From assembly GCA_964414015.1 (NCBI GenBank), contig CAYPUE010000001.1, forward strand, positions 1 to 64,000: a stretch of DNA of 64,000 nt, read 5' to 3'. Position numbers and translations under genes: made by a program. Each line of letters starts with the position of its first letter. Position 1 is the stretch's first letter. Below the pieces are notes generated by a model that did no database searches, had not been told where the DNA came from, and saw only the letters and a program-made list of their open reading frames with translations. This DNA comes from JAUSEW01 sp964414015. GTDB taxonomy: Bacteria; Patescibacteriota; Microgenomatia; Levybacterales; UBA12049. This document shows positions 1-8,845 of the stretch, in pieces.

Positions 1-434
1 ATAGTGACGCGTCTTCCAATCCATACATCATCCCCTATAATAACCGGAGAGTTTAAAACTTCTTCGTCAAATTTTCCTGTCAGCATATATTTTCTTCTCT
101 CCCTGTAATCTAAAGACCTGCTGTTATGATCCTGTATCGCACAATCGCTTGCAATATCGCAATATTTCCCAATTTTGACCAAATTCATTGACCTTACGAT
201 GGTATTTTTATTTATAATTGTATTATCTCCAATTATAATTTTTCCTCCGTCGCTTATTAACCAACCAGATAGGGATACATTATTGCCAATAATTATCTTA
301 TCTTTATCCCCTATCATTCCCCCATTAATATCCATCTTGAAATTTTTGCCGGCCTGGTAGCTATTAATGAAAAATAGTTTTTTAAGATTACCAAGCAAGG
401 CACTAAGTTTGTAATAAATGTTAACAATGTTCAT
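1..434 (-). CDS. Hexapeptide-repeat acyltransferase, 3' end beyond window edge
   Basis: About 144 N-terminal residues can be read on the minus strand from an ATG at 434. They contain left-handed beta-helix hexapeptide turns (IGNNVSLSG, IGDNTIINKN, IGKYCDIAS) and end in IGDDVWIGRRVT, the typical core of CatB/WbbJ/MaT-like O- or N-acetyltransferases. A QDHN motif supplies the usual catalytic-type histidine. The C-terminal capping region lies outside the window. The start overlaps the stop of the upstream fucose-synthase-like gene as ATGA, so translation is probably coupled. The likely role is acetylation of a sugar such as perosamine or fucosamine made by the same operon; the exact acceptor is inference. 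Confidence 0.88.
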   Translation of the reverse strand, partial: MNIVNIYYKLSALLGNLKKLFFINSYQAGKNFKMDINGGMIGDKDKIIIGNNVSLSGWLISDGGKIIIGDNTIINKNTIVRSMNLVKIGKYCDIASDCAIQDHNSRSLDYRERRKYMLTGKFDEEVLNSPVIIGDDVWIGRRVT

Positions 435-1366
435 AAATTCTTTTGGTACCAGTTAATCGTTTCTAAAAGACCTTTTTCTAATGAGTATTCAGGCTTAAAA
501 CTCACTAATTTGCGCGCTTTACTAATATCTACTATTCTCGTTTTTTGTCCTTGAGGCTTTGTGATATCAAAATAAATTTCACCCTCAAAACCCGTCAATT
601 TCACTACTAATTTTACTAAATCTTTTATGCTTACCTTAGTTCCTGAACCGATATTAACAGGTTCTGGACTATTAAGATTTTCTGCTGCTAAAATAACAGC
701 TTCGGCGAAATCTTTGACATAGAAAAAATCTCTAATTTGGTTTCCATCTCCCCATACCTCAAGTCTTTTAAACGTAAAGCATTTCCGTATTAATGAAGGT
801 ATAACATGGCCGCTTTCCAGATCAAAATCTTGCCTAGGCCCATAACTATTTGCCGATAGCAAAACGCATGCATTCAAATTTTTTTCCTCAAAATATGCCC
901 TCGTCATAACAACTGACATCCTTTTAGCAAAACCGTATCCATATCCGCCTTTAGCTGGTTCACCCTTAAATAAATCTTCTTCTTTAAGAGGTGATGGAGC
1001 ATCCACAGGATACGCTACTGCAGAAGATACACAAACGAACTTTTGTACTTTTTCTTGCGCAGCAGCCTCAAACATATTTGCATCTATCAAAAAACAATTT
1101 CTCATTTGGGTTGCAGGATGACTACTGCTGTATCCAATACCTCCAACGTCAGCAGCAAGATGTAACACTATGTCAATTCCCTTAACAGCTTTTCTTGCGC
1201 TAGCAAACAAACGAAGGTCAAATTTCTTGCTATCCGGGATTACAATATCAGAAGGATTAACTTCACGCTTTTTTATAAGATTATCAATTACATGACTTCC
1301 AACAAATCCTTTTCCGCCTGTTACGAGGATCTTCTTGTCCTTCCAAAATAAACTATCTGTATTCAT
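431..1366 (-). CDS. GDP-L-fucose synthase-like NAD(P)-dependent SDR epimerase/reductase
   Basis: This 311-residue extended SDR starts with a Rossmann fingerprint (G17-G20-G23 in TGGKGFVGS) and has the catalytic set S114/S115, Y144 and K148 (YGFAK). A DLR segment near residue 50, the VGGIG segment near 74 and the substrate segment SANSYGPRQDF resemble GDP-4-keto-6-deoxymannose 3,5-epimerase/4-reductase (Fcl/WcaG), which makes GDP-L-fucose. A Gmd-like dehydratase two genes upstream would supply the substrate. It lies 7 bases after the aldo/keto reductase gene and overlaps the acyltransferase start by 4. Other NDP-sugar reductase specificities remain possible. Confidence 0.85.
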   Translation of the reverse strand: MNTDSLFWKDKKILVTGGKGFVGSHVIDNLIKKREVNPSDIVIPDSKKFDLRLFASARKAVKGIDIVLHLAADVGGIGYSSSHPATQMRNCFLIDANMFEAAAQEKVQKFVCVSSAVAYPVDAPSPLKEEDLFKGEPAKGGYGYGFAKRMSVVMTRAYFEEKNLNACVLLSANSYGPRQDFDLESGHVIPSLIRKCFTFKRLEVWGDGNQIRDFFYVKDFAEAVILAAENLNSPEPVNIGSGTKVSIKDLVKLVVKLTGFEGEIYFDITKPQGQKTRIVDISKARKLVSFKPEYSLEKGLLETINWYQKNL

Positions 1367-1373
1367 AATCTAT

Positions 1374-2348
1374 TTAATCTTGTTCAGGATCTCCGGTTAC
1401 TATTTTAAATTTTTCAAGCTCGCTCCACAAGCCTTCTGGAATTGAATAATTGGCGTACTCAATAGCTTGATCTACCTCTTTTTCTTTTGCAACACCAATA
1501 ATTGTCGATGCGATTCTGTTATCCTTGAGCGAAAATTGTAAAGCGACTGCGGCCAACGGAACTTTATACCTTTGACAAATCGCTTCAATCTGCTTTACTC
1601 TCTTAATTATATCATCTGAGGCAGGTCTATATGCAAAATGGCTATAGATTGAACCTTTAGCTAAAATTCCGCTTCCAAAAGGGGCAGCATTTATTACCGC
1701 AACCCCTTTCTTATTAGCAGCATCCAAGAGGGAAGAAGCTGTTTGATATAAAAGATTATATCTGTTATGAGTTATCGCTACTTCAAATTTTCCTGTATTA
1801 ACATACTCTATCAGCATATTTATTGGGCCTCCGGAAATTCCAATATGTTCAATTACCCCTTCTTCTTTATACTTTTGCAGCACTTTAAAAGGACCATTCT
1901 CAGACATTATCTGTTCAAATGTCGAATGTTCCGGGTCGTGAATATATATTAAGGCCAGCTTATTAAGACCTAGCCTTTCTAAACTCCTTTCCACAGAACG
2001 CTTTATTTGCTCGCCGCTAAAATCTCCAGTTCGCATATCCCGATCGGCTTTTGTCGCTAATACCACTCCTTTAGGTAAACCGCCTACCTCTCTGATCACT
2101 TCCCCAATTCGTTTTTCGCTTTCTCCATAGCTTGCGGCGGTGTCAATGAAATTAATTTGACTTGAAAATGCGGCTCTAAGTACTTTTTTTGCCCTTTGTT
2201 CTGAAACAGAAAATCCAAAATCCTGAGGCATATTTCCTAAAGCAGCTGTCCCAATACAAATTGATGTAACTTGTAGACCAGTAGAGCCAAGCTCTCGCCT
2301 TAGTAAGACTTTGCTTCTAGGCTCTAATGAGAATGATTCATTAACCAT
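1374..2348 (-). CDS. Aldo/keto reductase, sugar-cluster associated
   Basis: A 324-residue NADPH-dependent TIM-barrel oxidoreductase. The aldo/keto reductase tetrad is visible: D69 and Y74 in FIDTAASYG, K100 in ATKAD and H137 in IYIHDPE. The sequence resembles the D-threo-aldose 1-dehydrogenase branch of the family. Its place between two GDP-sugar SDR genes suggests it reduces or oxidises an intermediate of a deoxysugar pathway. Aldo/keto reductases act as NDP-hexose 2,3-enoyl reductases in macrolide sugar pathways, which is a precedent and not proof. A 48-base gap separates it from the upstream dehydratase, with no convincing promoter in it. Confidence 0.88.
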   Translation of the reverse strand: MVNESFSLEPRSKVLLRRELGSTGLQVTSICIGTAALGNMPQDFGFSVSEQRAKKVLRAAFSSQINFIDTAASYGESEKRIGEVIREVGGLPKGVVLATKADRDMRTGDFSGEQIKRSVERSLERLGLNKLALIYIHDPEHSTFEQIMSENGPFKVLQKYKEEGVIEHIGISGGPINMLIEYVNTGKFEVAITHNRYNLLYQTASSLLDAANKKGVAVINAAPFGSGILAKGSIYSHFAYRPASDDIIKRVKQIEAICQRYKVPLAAVALQFSLKDNRIASTIIGVAKEKEVDQAIEYANYSIPEGLWSELEKFKIVTGDPEQD

Positions 2349-2396
2349 AAGATTTATCTTCGTCTTTGAGGAAAACGATATGTCATGTTCCCTTAT

Positions 2397-3479
2397 TTAC
2401 CAATCCACCCGTCCCACCCATTTCTCTTTATTTTCTGCGTACCATTTTATGGTCTTCTTTAGTCCTTCAACCCAGGAAAATTGAGGCTTCCAGCCTGTAA
2501 GTTTATTAAGTTTTGAATAATCTACCCTTAGCTCTTCGACCTCACTTTTCCCAAGTCTTCCCCTCTTGCCTTTTTCGTGATTAATTAACTTTTTTTCTTT
2601 CCAGTATCCTTCTTGGCGACCTACTTTTATTATAAGGTTATACCAATCTCCAATCGATATTGTTTCTCCGTAACCATATACATATACTTCTCCAGGATTG
2701 CCAAAAAGAGCAACATTAATATGCCCCATTGCTCCATCTTCTACAAAACAGAAGTCTCTTTTCGGAGTAAGAGAACCTAACTCTATCATGTCCTTTGCTA
2801 AAGCTTGTGTGATAATGGTTCCGGTTATAAATCGTGGATTTTGTCTTGGACCATAATTATTAAACATTCTTGTTACAACAGCTGGAATCCCATATCCTTT
2901 ATAAAAATTTCTGGTTAGAAAATCAGCTGCCACTTTGGACGTTGCATAGATACTTTGCGGATTTAACGGGGATTTTTCGTCCAAAATAAGTCCTCCTTTT
3001 TGATCAAATCTATATTGATCTTTCATTTCGGGATTTACATTTCCGTACTCTTCAGAAGTTCCGGCAGTATCCATTTTAAAAACATCTAAATCTACATCTA
3101 CTATTGTTTGCAGTAAATTTAACGTTCCCAGTGCATTTGTATTAAATGTTTCATATGATCTTTTCCAAGACTCGCCAACATGAGCTTGAGCCCCCAAGTG
3201 AAATATTATTGGCTTTGGTCCTTCATTTTTTAAAATCTTCAATACTTCCTTTATCGCCTGCTTGTCTGTAAGGTCAGCATGATGAACAACAATCTTCCTT
3301 CTAAGATAACTTAGATTATGGAGCATTCCGGACGAGGTGGCTCTAATTTGAGCGTGTACATTCGCTCCAAAATCAAGTAATTTTTCTGTGAGGTGTGACC
3401 CAACAAATCCATCGGCTCCTGTTACCAAAACTGTTCTGTTCTTCAATAATTTTCCTATGTCTTTTTTATTTCCCCCCAT
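2397..3479 (-). CDS. GDP-mannose 4,6-dehydratase-like SDR
   Basis: A 360-residue extended SDR. It has the nucleotide-binding motif G21-G24-G27 (TGADGFVGS), a catalytic segment TSEEYG at 141-146 and Y178/K182 in YATSK. The segments LGAQAHVGESW and NALGTLNLLQTI match the Gmd/RmlB type of 4,6-dehydratase, and the pairing with Fcl-like and perosamine-synthase-like genes favours GDP-mannose as substrate. The product would be a GDP-4-keto-6-deoxy sugar. Its start overlaps the aminotransferase gene end by 14 bases, indicating one operon. The motif order is not diagnostic enough to exclude a CDP- or dTDP-hexose dehydratase. Confidence 0.82.
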   Translation of the reverse strand: MGGNKKDIGKLLKNRTVLVTGADGFVGSHLTEKLLDFGANVHAQIRATSSGMLHNLSYLRRKIVVHHADLTDKQAIKEVLKILKNEGPKPIIFHLGAQAHVGESWKRSYETFNTNALGTLNLLQTIVDVDLDVFKMDTAGTSEEYGNVNPEMKDQYRFDQKGGLILDEKSPLNPQSIYATSKVAADFLTRNFYKGYGIPAVVTRMFNNYGPRQNPRFITGTIITQALAKDMIELGSLTPKRDFCFVEDGAMGHINVALFGNPGEVYVYGYGETISIGDWYNLIIKVGRQEGYWKEKKLINHEKGKRGRLGKSEVEELRVDYSKLNKLTGWKPQFSWVEGLKKTIKWYAENKEKWVGRVDW

Positions 3480-4566
3480 AAAACTTCTTTATTCCTTGAC
3501 AGATATGTATTATATCAAAATCCGTTAGGAAAGTTGATGATGGAAGCCATAAGCCTTTCCTTGAAATGTCTTCAGAAACGGGAAATTTCGTTTTTTCATA
3601 ATCTGCTATATCTTTGTATGGCGCTTGAGTATGAATCGGAGGATAAAACGCGCGTGATCCTATACCTTGCGAATCTAAATATTTAATTAAACCGTCTCTA
3701 TTTTTTGCCAAAATATCTATAAACCAAGGGGAAGTATTAATTAAGTTAGTCTTTATAAATACAACTTCCCTAACGTTAAACAACTTTTTCCGATAAAACG
3801 AGTACATATCTTTTTTTCTTTTAACTCGAGCTTCCAATTTCTTCATTTGCTCAATACCAATTACTGCCTGAAGATCTGTAAATTTAAAATTATATCCAAG
3901 CGTAACGTAGCGATCAATTCCACCACTCTCCCTGCCAAAATCTTTTATCTTTCTTATTTTATCCATAAGATTAGAATCGTCTGTTATAAGCGCTCCTCCC
4001 TGGCCTGTTGTTATTACTTTCGGAGAACTAAAGGAAAAAGATCCAATAGCGCCAAATGTACCCAAATGTTTACCGTTCCATCTGGATCCTAAGGCCTGAG
4101 CCGCATCTTCAATGAGACATAAATTGTACTTTTTACAAAACAATGCGACTTCTTCCATGTCCGCAGATCTGCCGTTTAAGCTTACGTACATGATTGCTTT
4201 AGTGTTTTTCGTCAGAGCATTTTTTGCTTTGGCTAAATCCAAACATAGAGTATTTGGATCTATATCTACTAAAATTGGCTTTGCGCCGGCAAGAAGTACT
4301 GCATTTGCAGTTGCAATCATAGTAAAATCCGGGACTATTACTTCATCTCCTTTTCCTACCCCCGAAGCCATTAGCGCAATAAAAAGGCTTACTGTTCCAT
4401 TGCTTACAACGCACGTATATGTTGCTCCCGTATAGCTTGATATTGCTCGTTCAAATTCTTGAGTTTTCTTGTACTCTGTTAGCCAAGCCCCCGAACTAAG
4501 GTAATCCGAAACTGCCTCCTGCTCTTCTTTACCGACCCAAGGTTCCATTTGATTAATTCTTTTCAT
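3466..4566 (-). CDS. DegT/DnrJ/EryC1-family sugar aminotransferase, perosamine-synthase-like
   Basis: A 366-residue PLP-dependent fold-type I aminotransferase. The Schiff-base lysine is K183 in SSPKVITTGQGG, and IEDAAQ at 152-157 holds the PLP-pyridine aspartate. The ITTGQGG signature resembles RfbE/Per GDP-perosamine synthases, which aminate GDP-4-keto-6-deoxymannose at C4. Its position beside a Gmd-like dehydratase and a hexapeptide acetyltransferase supports synthesis of GDP-perosamine or its N-acetyl form. Length is normal for the family. The gene ends inside the start of the dehydratase gene and sits 3 bases from the FkbM methyltransferase gene. Confidence 0.88.
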   Translation of the reverse strand: MKRINQMEPWVGKEEQEAVSDYLSSGAWLTEYKKTQEFERAISSYTGATYTCVVSNGTVSLFIALMASGVGKGDEVIVPDFTMIATANAVLLAGAKPILVDIDPNTLCLDLAKAKNALTKNTKAIMYVSLNGRSADMEEVALFCKKYNLCLIEDAAQALGSRWNGKHLGTFGAIGSFSFSSPKVITTGQGGALITDDSNLMDKIRKIKDFGRESGGIDRYVTLGYNFKFTDLQAVIGIEQMKKLEARVKRKKDMYSFYRKKLFNVREVVFIKTNLINTSPWFIDILAKNRDGLIKYLDSQGIGSRAFYPPIHTQAPYKDIADYEKTKFPVSEDISRKGLWLPSSTFLTDFDIIHICQGIKKFYGGK

Positions 4567-4569
4567 ACA

Positions 4570-5298
4570 TTAAATTTTATTAAGTTTATATATGCAATTT
4601 AACCCATTTGCAAAAACCTTCGCATATCCTATTTTCTTTAAAAAAGGTTCCATGTAATCATATTCTATAGCTTTTCCTCCACCTCTATGGTGTTCAAATG
4701 ACTCGACACAAATTAGTGTCGGTCTGAATTTACCCCAATCGTTGCTTTTGAGCACTTCTAAGTCATAGCCCTCTGTGTCTACGGAAATAAAATCAATCCT
4801 CTTATTCTTGCAATATTTTGAAAATATCCTAGAAAGGCTCTCTATTTTAACTCTTATTGTATCTACCAATTTGTACCCTTGTTTTCTGTATTCCTCTTCT
4901 TCTTTTTTCGAAAACGTAGAAAGTGTATCTGGAACAAATTTATAAAAAACCAAACTCTGTTTTCCCTGACCTACTCCAACATTAAGATTTATATCTCTTT
5001 TTCTCGCATCTAAAAACTTTTTGTAGTTTGTATTATCTGGTTCAATATTTATCCCGGTCCATCCTTTTCTGTAGAAACGATAGGTATTGCTAAAGCGTTT
5101 CGGATCATAAGCTCCCACATCTACATAAAAACCTCTTTTCTTATTTTTAAGGAGCTTATCCATTATTAAATCTTCACCTTTTTGGCTGTAGGATCCTTTT
5201 ATTAATTGCATTACTAATTTGTTTCTCAATTCGCCTACGGCAAATAAGAGAAAAGTTTTGGGACCATAAATCTTTAATTTGTCGAGAATATTTTTCAT
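4570..5298 (-). CDS. FkbM-family SAM-dependent methyltransferase
   Basis: A 242-residue protein with the FkbM/Methyltransf_21 pattern: YVDVGAYDP near residues 58-66 is SAM motif I, IEPD near 85 is the acidic end of strand 2, and FISVDTEGYDLEVL is the characteristic downstream block. A short N-terminal extension contains the SQKGED segment common in cell-surface FkbM proteins. These enzymes usually O-methylate sugars or glycan ends. It overlaps the upstream SDR gene by 4 bases (ATGA type), so it belongs to the minus-strand sugar operon. The acceptor is not predictable from sequence. Confidence 0.88.
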   Translation of the reverse strand: MKNILDKLKIYGPKTFLLFAVGELRNKLVMQLIKGSYSQKGEDLIMDKLLKNKKRGFYVDVGAYDPKRFSNTYRFYRKGWTGINIEPDNTNYKKFLDARKRDINLNVGVGQGKQSLVFYKFVPDTLSTFSKKEEEEYRKQGYKLVDTIRVKIESLSRIFSKYCKNKRIDFISVDTEGYDLEVLKSNDWGKFRPTLICVESFEHHRGGGKAIEYDYMEPFLKKIGYAKVFANGLNCIYKLNKI

Positions 5299-6284
5299 CT
5301 TTTAAACACTTTATTGTCAAACCAGGCATTATATCTAAATTCGTAGGGGTTCAGGAATAAACCATTTCTTACTGCATTAAATATTTCCAAAAATCCATCC
5401 TTAACAGTTATTCTTGGTTTCCATCCTAGTTTATCCATAATTCTTCTTGCTGATACTCTATAATCTCTCTTGTCTCCCTTCCCGCTTTCGCTTACTTCAA
5501 TATTGAGACCAGGATTAAGCTTCTTAGCAAGCTTTACGAGATAAGTCTTTTGGATATTTTCTCCAACAACATTAAAAATTTCCCCACTTATTTGACTGTT
5601 ATTTGACTGCAAAACTGTTAGGAATGCGTTACTTGCGTCTTGCACGTGAAGAAATGGTCTCCATGCATTTTTATTATATATGGAAAATTTTCCATTCATT
5701 GCAGCCTCTCTTGCTATCTCATTTACCATTAGGTTAAATCTCATTCTTGGAGATAATCCAAATATAGTAGCAAGTCTTAAAACGGTTGGATAAAAATTAT
5801 CAGAAGCTAATCCTAAAATAAATTTCTCCGCTTCAATTTTTGTCTCTGCGTACAGAGAAAGAGGATTAAGCTCCGACTGTTCCGTGGCTTCCTCATTTGC
5901 TTTTGAAATTCCATAGTTACTGCATGTGGATACGAAGATAAAGCGATTTATACCGTTTTCTTTCGCAAGGCTAGCTAACTCCCGTGCTGCTTTAAGATTA
6001 ATTTCTTTCGTAACCTTTGGATTTTCCCTACAGGCAGGTTCCCCAACCAATGCGGCAAGATGAATTATGCAATCTACTCCTTCAATGGATTCCTTGATTT
6101 TATCTTTATCCCTTATGTCTCCTACAATAAGTTTGAAATTTTTATTAAAAACTAATGGCAGTAGGCTTTCTCCTCCAAACATTAATCTATCAAGAACTTT
6201 TACTTTGTACCCTCTAGATATAAGATCTCCAACCAAAACAGAACCAATATATCCAGCTCCCCCAGTAACTAAAATATCTTTCAT
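5295..6284 (-). CDS. NAD-dependent sugar-nucleotide epimerase/dehydratase (extended SDR)
   Basis: A 329-residue extended SDR with GGAGYIG (G8-G11-G14), a STCSNYG catalytic serine block and Y145/K149 in YAETK. The conserved EPACRENP segment and RPFLHVQD motif mark a family common in O-antigen and S-layer glycan loci, whose members act on NDP-sugars. The unusual C-terminal tail after the EGW-like end motif (about 25 residues, NPYEFRYNAW) differs from GalE and RmlB. It lies 3 bases after the GT2 gene in the same operon. A specific substrate cannot be assigned. Confidence 0.85.
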   Translation of the reverse strand: MKDILVTGGAGYIGSVLVGDLISRGYKVKVLDRLMFGGESLLPLVFNKNFKLIVGDIRDKDKIKESIEGVDCIIHLAALVGEPACRENPKVTKEINLKAARELASLAKENGINRFIFVSTCSNYGISKANEEATEQSELNPLSLYAETKIEAEKFILGLASDNFYPTVLRLATIFGLSPRMRFNLMVNEIAREAAMNGKFSIYNKNAWRPFLHVQDASNAFLTVLQSNNSQISGEIFNVVGENIQKTYLVKLAKKLNPGLNIEVSESGKGDKRDYRVSARRIMDKLGWKPRITVKDGFLEIFNAVRNGLFLNPYEFRYNAWFDNKVFKR

Positions 6285-6287
6285 AAG

Positions 6288-7094
6288 TTATTTGCTTGAA
6301 ATGTAACCAGTTGTGCCTGCAGCAAGCTCTAAAGAAAGCATTATTATCATAGCACAAAATAGAATAGGATGACATATTATTTTTATAGGATTTTTGTAGA
6401 AAACAGGCCGTAAAAAGAAAATTGTTTTTTGAGAAATAGGACCAATATTATTTTTGGACAGATATTTTTTTGTTTTTTTAGCATAGTAATATTTTTTCCT
6501 TATAAGCCCCCATAGAGATAAACGTCCCTCGTTATGCGTGATGTAACTTTTTATTCTGCCTATTCCGTATTTCTTTTCTGTATTCTGCGATAAATCCCAA
6601 TCTTCAGGACCTGTTATCTCTTCATCAAATTTTCCAACAGCGTCAAATACTTGTTTTTTATAAAACCGCGCCGCCTCGATTGTCTGATCTCCTAGGTAAA
6701 AACTTCTCTCGTAAGCTTTCACCTTTGCCCAGAATCCAATACCAATGGTTTTTTCAGGAATAATAATAGCTCCTACTTTTTGTTTAGTTATTTCCAAAAC
6801 ACACTCTCCTATAACAGATTTATCTAACTCCATATCTGCATCAAGGAATAGCAAGTATTCTCCTTTAGACTTTTGCTCTCCAAAGTTTCTTTGAGCACTT
6901 CTCTCCGGCCCTTTATTAAATACTAATGATGTATATTTTCTAGCAATTTCTTTGGTTCTGTCTTGGGAATTATTATCTACAACAATAATTTCTATAAATT
7001 TATATGATTGCCTCTTCAGACTTAAAAGAAGTTTTTCGATAACTGCTTCTTCATTTTTCGTTGATATAATTACAGAAACTAAAATATTCTTCAT
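6288..7094 (-). CDS. GT2 family glycosyltransferase, first gene of minus operon
   Basis: A 268-residue GT-A glycosyltransferase with VDNNSQDRT at 39-47 and the metal-binding DAD at 85-87 (FLDADMEL). TGPEDWDL, an ED-type motif, holds the probable catalytic base. A hydrophobic stretch near the C terminus (CHPILFCAMIIMLSLEL) suggests membrane association, as in polyprenyl-linked glycan transferases. It is the promoter-proximal gene of the 1-7094 operon. A minus-strand TATAAT lies at 7108-7113, which implies a leader of only about 7 bases. Confidence 0.88.
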   Translation of the reverse strand: MKNILVSVIISTKNEEAVIEKLLLSLKRQSYKFIEIIVVDNNSQDRTKEIARKYTSLVFNKGPERSAQRNFGEQKSKGEYLLFLDADMELDKSVIGECVLEITKQKVGAIIIPEKTIGIGFWAKVKAYERSFYLGDQTIEAARFYKKQVFDAVGKFDEEITGPEDWDLSQNTEKKYGIGRIKSYITHNEGRLSLWGLIRKKYYYAKKTKKYLSKNNIGPISQKTIFFLRPVFYKNPIKIICHPILFCAMIIMLSLELAAGTTGYISSK

Positions 7095-7107
7095 TCAGCT
7101 TGTAAAT

Positions 7108-7113
7108 ATTATA
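7108..7113 (-). promoter_or_regulatory. Putative -10 box for the 1-7094 operon
   Basis: A perfect TATAAT on the minus strand sits 13 bases before the ATG at 7094. I see no good -35 box at 16-18 bases. It faces away from the plus-strand promoter at 7148-7175. Confidence 0.5.
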
Positions 7114-7147
7114 CTATTAAACTAATTAGAAATACATAAACCAACTC

Positions 7148-7175
7148 TTGATCCCCTTACTGCCTATGCTATAAT
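7148..7175 (+). promoter_or_regulatory. Promoter for the 7196-10150 genes
   Basis: TTGATC at 7148-7153, a 16-base spacer and an extended -10 TGCTATAAT (TATAAT at 7170-7175). Predicted start of transcription is near 7182, giving a leader of about 14 bases before the ATG at 7196. Confidence 0.6.
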
Positions 7176-7195
7176 TACGTGTAAATATACATTAA

Positions 7196-8818
7196 ATGTT
7201 AATTAAGATAATTAATAGCATAAATCATATTCTCAAATTTTTATCAAAGAAAAAAAATCTTATTTTTGATTTATTCCTGTTGTTATTTCTTGTTTTCCTT
7301 AGTTTCAGCGTTAGGTATATTGTACTCTTTAGCCAACCATCCTACGGTTTATATTCCGATGATGCTGTCTACATGAGTCTTGCCAGAAGTTTACTTGATG
7401 GAGACTTTGCAAAAATTTTTCATCCATGGTGGAGTCCATTTTTCCCTGTAGTGTCGGCTTTTTTTCATTTCTTTGTTCAGGATTGGGGATTGACTGGTCG
7501 AATTGTATCTCTGGTTTTTGGATCCTTACTTATTTTACCAATATACCTAATCGCAAGAATTTATTTTGACCGAATTACCACATTTCTAATATGCTCCTTT
7601 GTCGTATTCTTTAAATCCCTTGTTTATAGTTCTACCCAATCACTTACAGAAGCACTACTTGTTTTTCTAATATGGATGGGAATTTTTTTATATTTAAAAT
7701 GCTTTCAAACAAAAAGAAATATCTTTGCTTTCTTTTCCGGAATATTTTTAAGCTTGGCAGCGCTTACTAAAGCTGAAGGGATTTTTATATTTACGAGTTT
7801 TCTTTTCACATCAGCAATGTATCTTATATTTTTCTTTCTAAGAAATAAGATATTGCATAAACAAATTGTCTTAATCTCTATTTTTATACTTTTAGGATTT
7901 TTCATTATATATTTACCTTATCAAATAGCAATGCAAAATAAATATAAACAATCTGTTCCTCTTGCCAAAGCGTCTGCAGCTGCACAACTACACAGTCCTT
8001 TTAATTTTAATTCTGCAAAAACTTCTACTTGGGCGCAGGATTTTTTTAGCACAGAAACATTTAATGTCAAATCTGAGTTTGGTAAGGGATTTTTCTCGAT
8101 TTTAACAAAAACTCATGCGTCATGGCTCCGGGATACCAATACCAGATTCGACTATTTCTCAAAAACCTATCTATATGGTAACTTTTCTGCAATTGGCATG
8201 CTTGCCTTTTTCTTTGGAGCGATATGGATGTTTTTTAAAACTCGCGATTATAATACATTTACATTTCTATTCTTGGTTCCCTTGATTTTCTTTGAAATTG
8301 TCATGTTCTTTGCTCCCAATGGAGATGAAAGATATATATACTGGCTATACCCGCTTATACCCTTAGGCATAGCTTTTGGATCAATTAAATTGCCTTATAT
8401 GCCAAAAAAAATAATGAGATTCAATATCGTAAGTCTAATATTGTTTTTTATTGTGTTTTTATCATCAAATGCTTTTTACGCACCATCTATCCTAAAAGAA
8501 ATAAAAAATACATCAATTAAAAAATCTACTATCATCAGTCAGGATGAATGGTTAGTGAAAAATGACCCCGGAAAAAGACTGATGTCGAAGCATGAAGCAT
8601 ATGGTTTTTATAGCAAAAGTCTTATTATATATACGCCTATTGTTTCGAATTTAGATGAATTATTGACTTACGCCCATTTGCAAAAAGCTGATTACATTAT
8701 TGCAACTCCGGGTGAATTACATCCTGCTGTTTTATTTTTATCAACTAATCCCAAAGATTATCCTGGACTTAAATTAATTAACGGAAAAACAGACATGCAG
8801 CTATATAAAATTCTGTAA
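7196..8818 (+). CDS. GT39/ArnT-like multi-pass membrane glycosyltransferase (GT-C)
   Basis: A 540-residue polytopic protein of the PMT/ArnT type. After the first membrane segment comes the luminal loop with the acidic pair D55-D56 (YSDDAVY), the expected metal or catalytic site of GT-C enzymes that use polyprenyl-phosphate sugars. About 11-12 hydrophobic segments follow, then an outside C-terminal domain of about 110 residues from SILKEIKN onward. It probably transfers a sugar from a lipid carrier to a surface acceptor. It has its own promoter and is followed 27 bases later by a C-methyltransferase gene. Confidence 0.85.
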   Translation: MLIKIINSINHILKFLSKKKNLIFDLFLLLFLVFLSFSVRYIVLFSQPSYGLYSDDAVYMSLARSLLDGDFAKIFHPWWSPFFPVVSAFFHFFVQDWGLTGRIVSLVFGSLLILPIYLIARIYFDRITTFLICSFVVFFKSLVYSSTQSLTEALLVFLIWMGIFLYLKCFQTKRNIFAFFSGIFLSLAALTKAEGIFIFTSFLFTSAMYLIFFFLRNKILHKQIVLISIFILLGFFIIYLPYQIAMQNKYKQSVPLAKASAAAQLHSPFNFNSAKTSTWAQDFFSTETFNVKSEFGKGFFSILTKTHASWLRDTNTRFDYFSKTYLYGNFSAIGMLAFFFGAIWMFFKTRDYNTFTFLFLVPLIFFEIVMFFAPNGDERYIYWLYPLIPLGIAFGSIKLPYMPKKIMRFNIVSLILFFIVFLSSNAFYAPSILKEIKNTSIKKSTIISQDEWLVKNDPGKRLMSKHEAYGFYSKSLIIYTPIVSNLDELLTYAHLQKADYIIATPGELHPAVLFLSTNPKDYPGLKLINGKTDMQLYKIL

Positions 8819-8845
8819 TTTTGCGGTATTCCTTTTTGTATAAAA

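Noticed and set aside
175..360. Plus-strand 61-residue ORF at the left edge
   Set aside because: It is the antisense of a clear hexapeptide acyltransferase that continues past the window edge; its proline/isoleucine-rich translation mirrors the hexapeptide repeats.
3847..4435. Plus-strand ORFs of 81 and 107 residues opposite the aminotransferase
   Set aside because: They are shadows of a well-conserved PLP aminotransferase in the same region.
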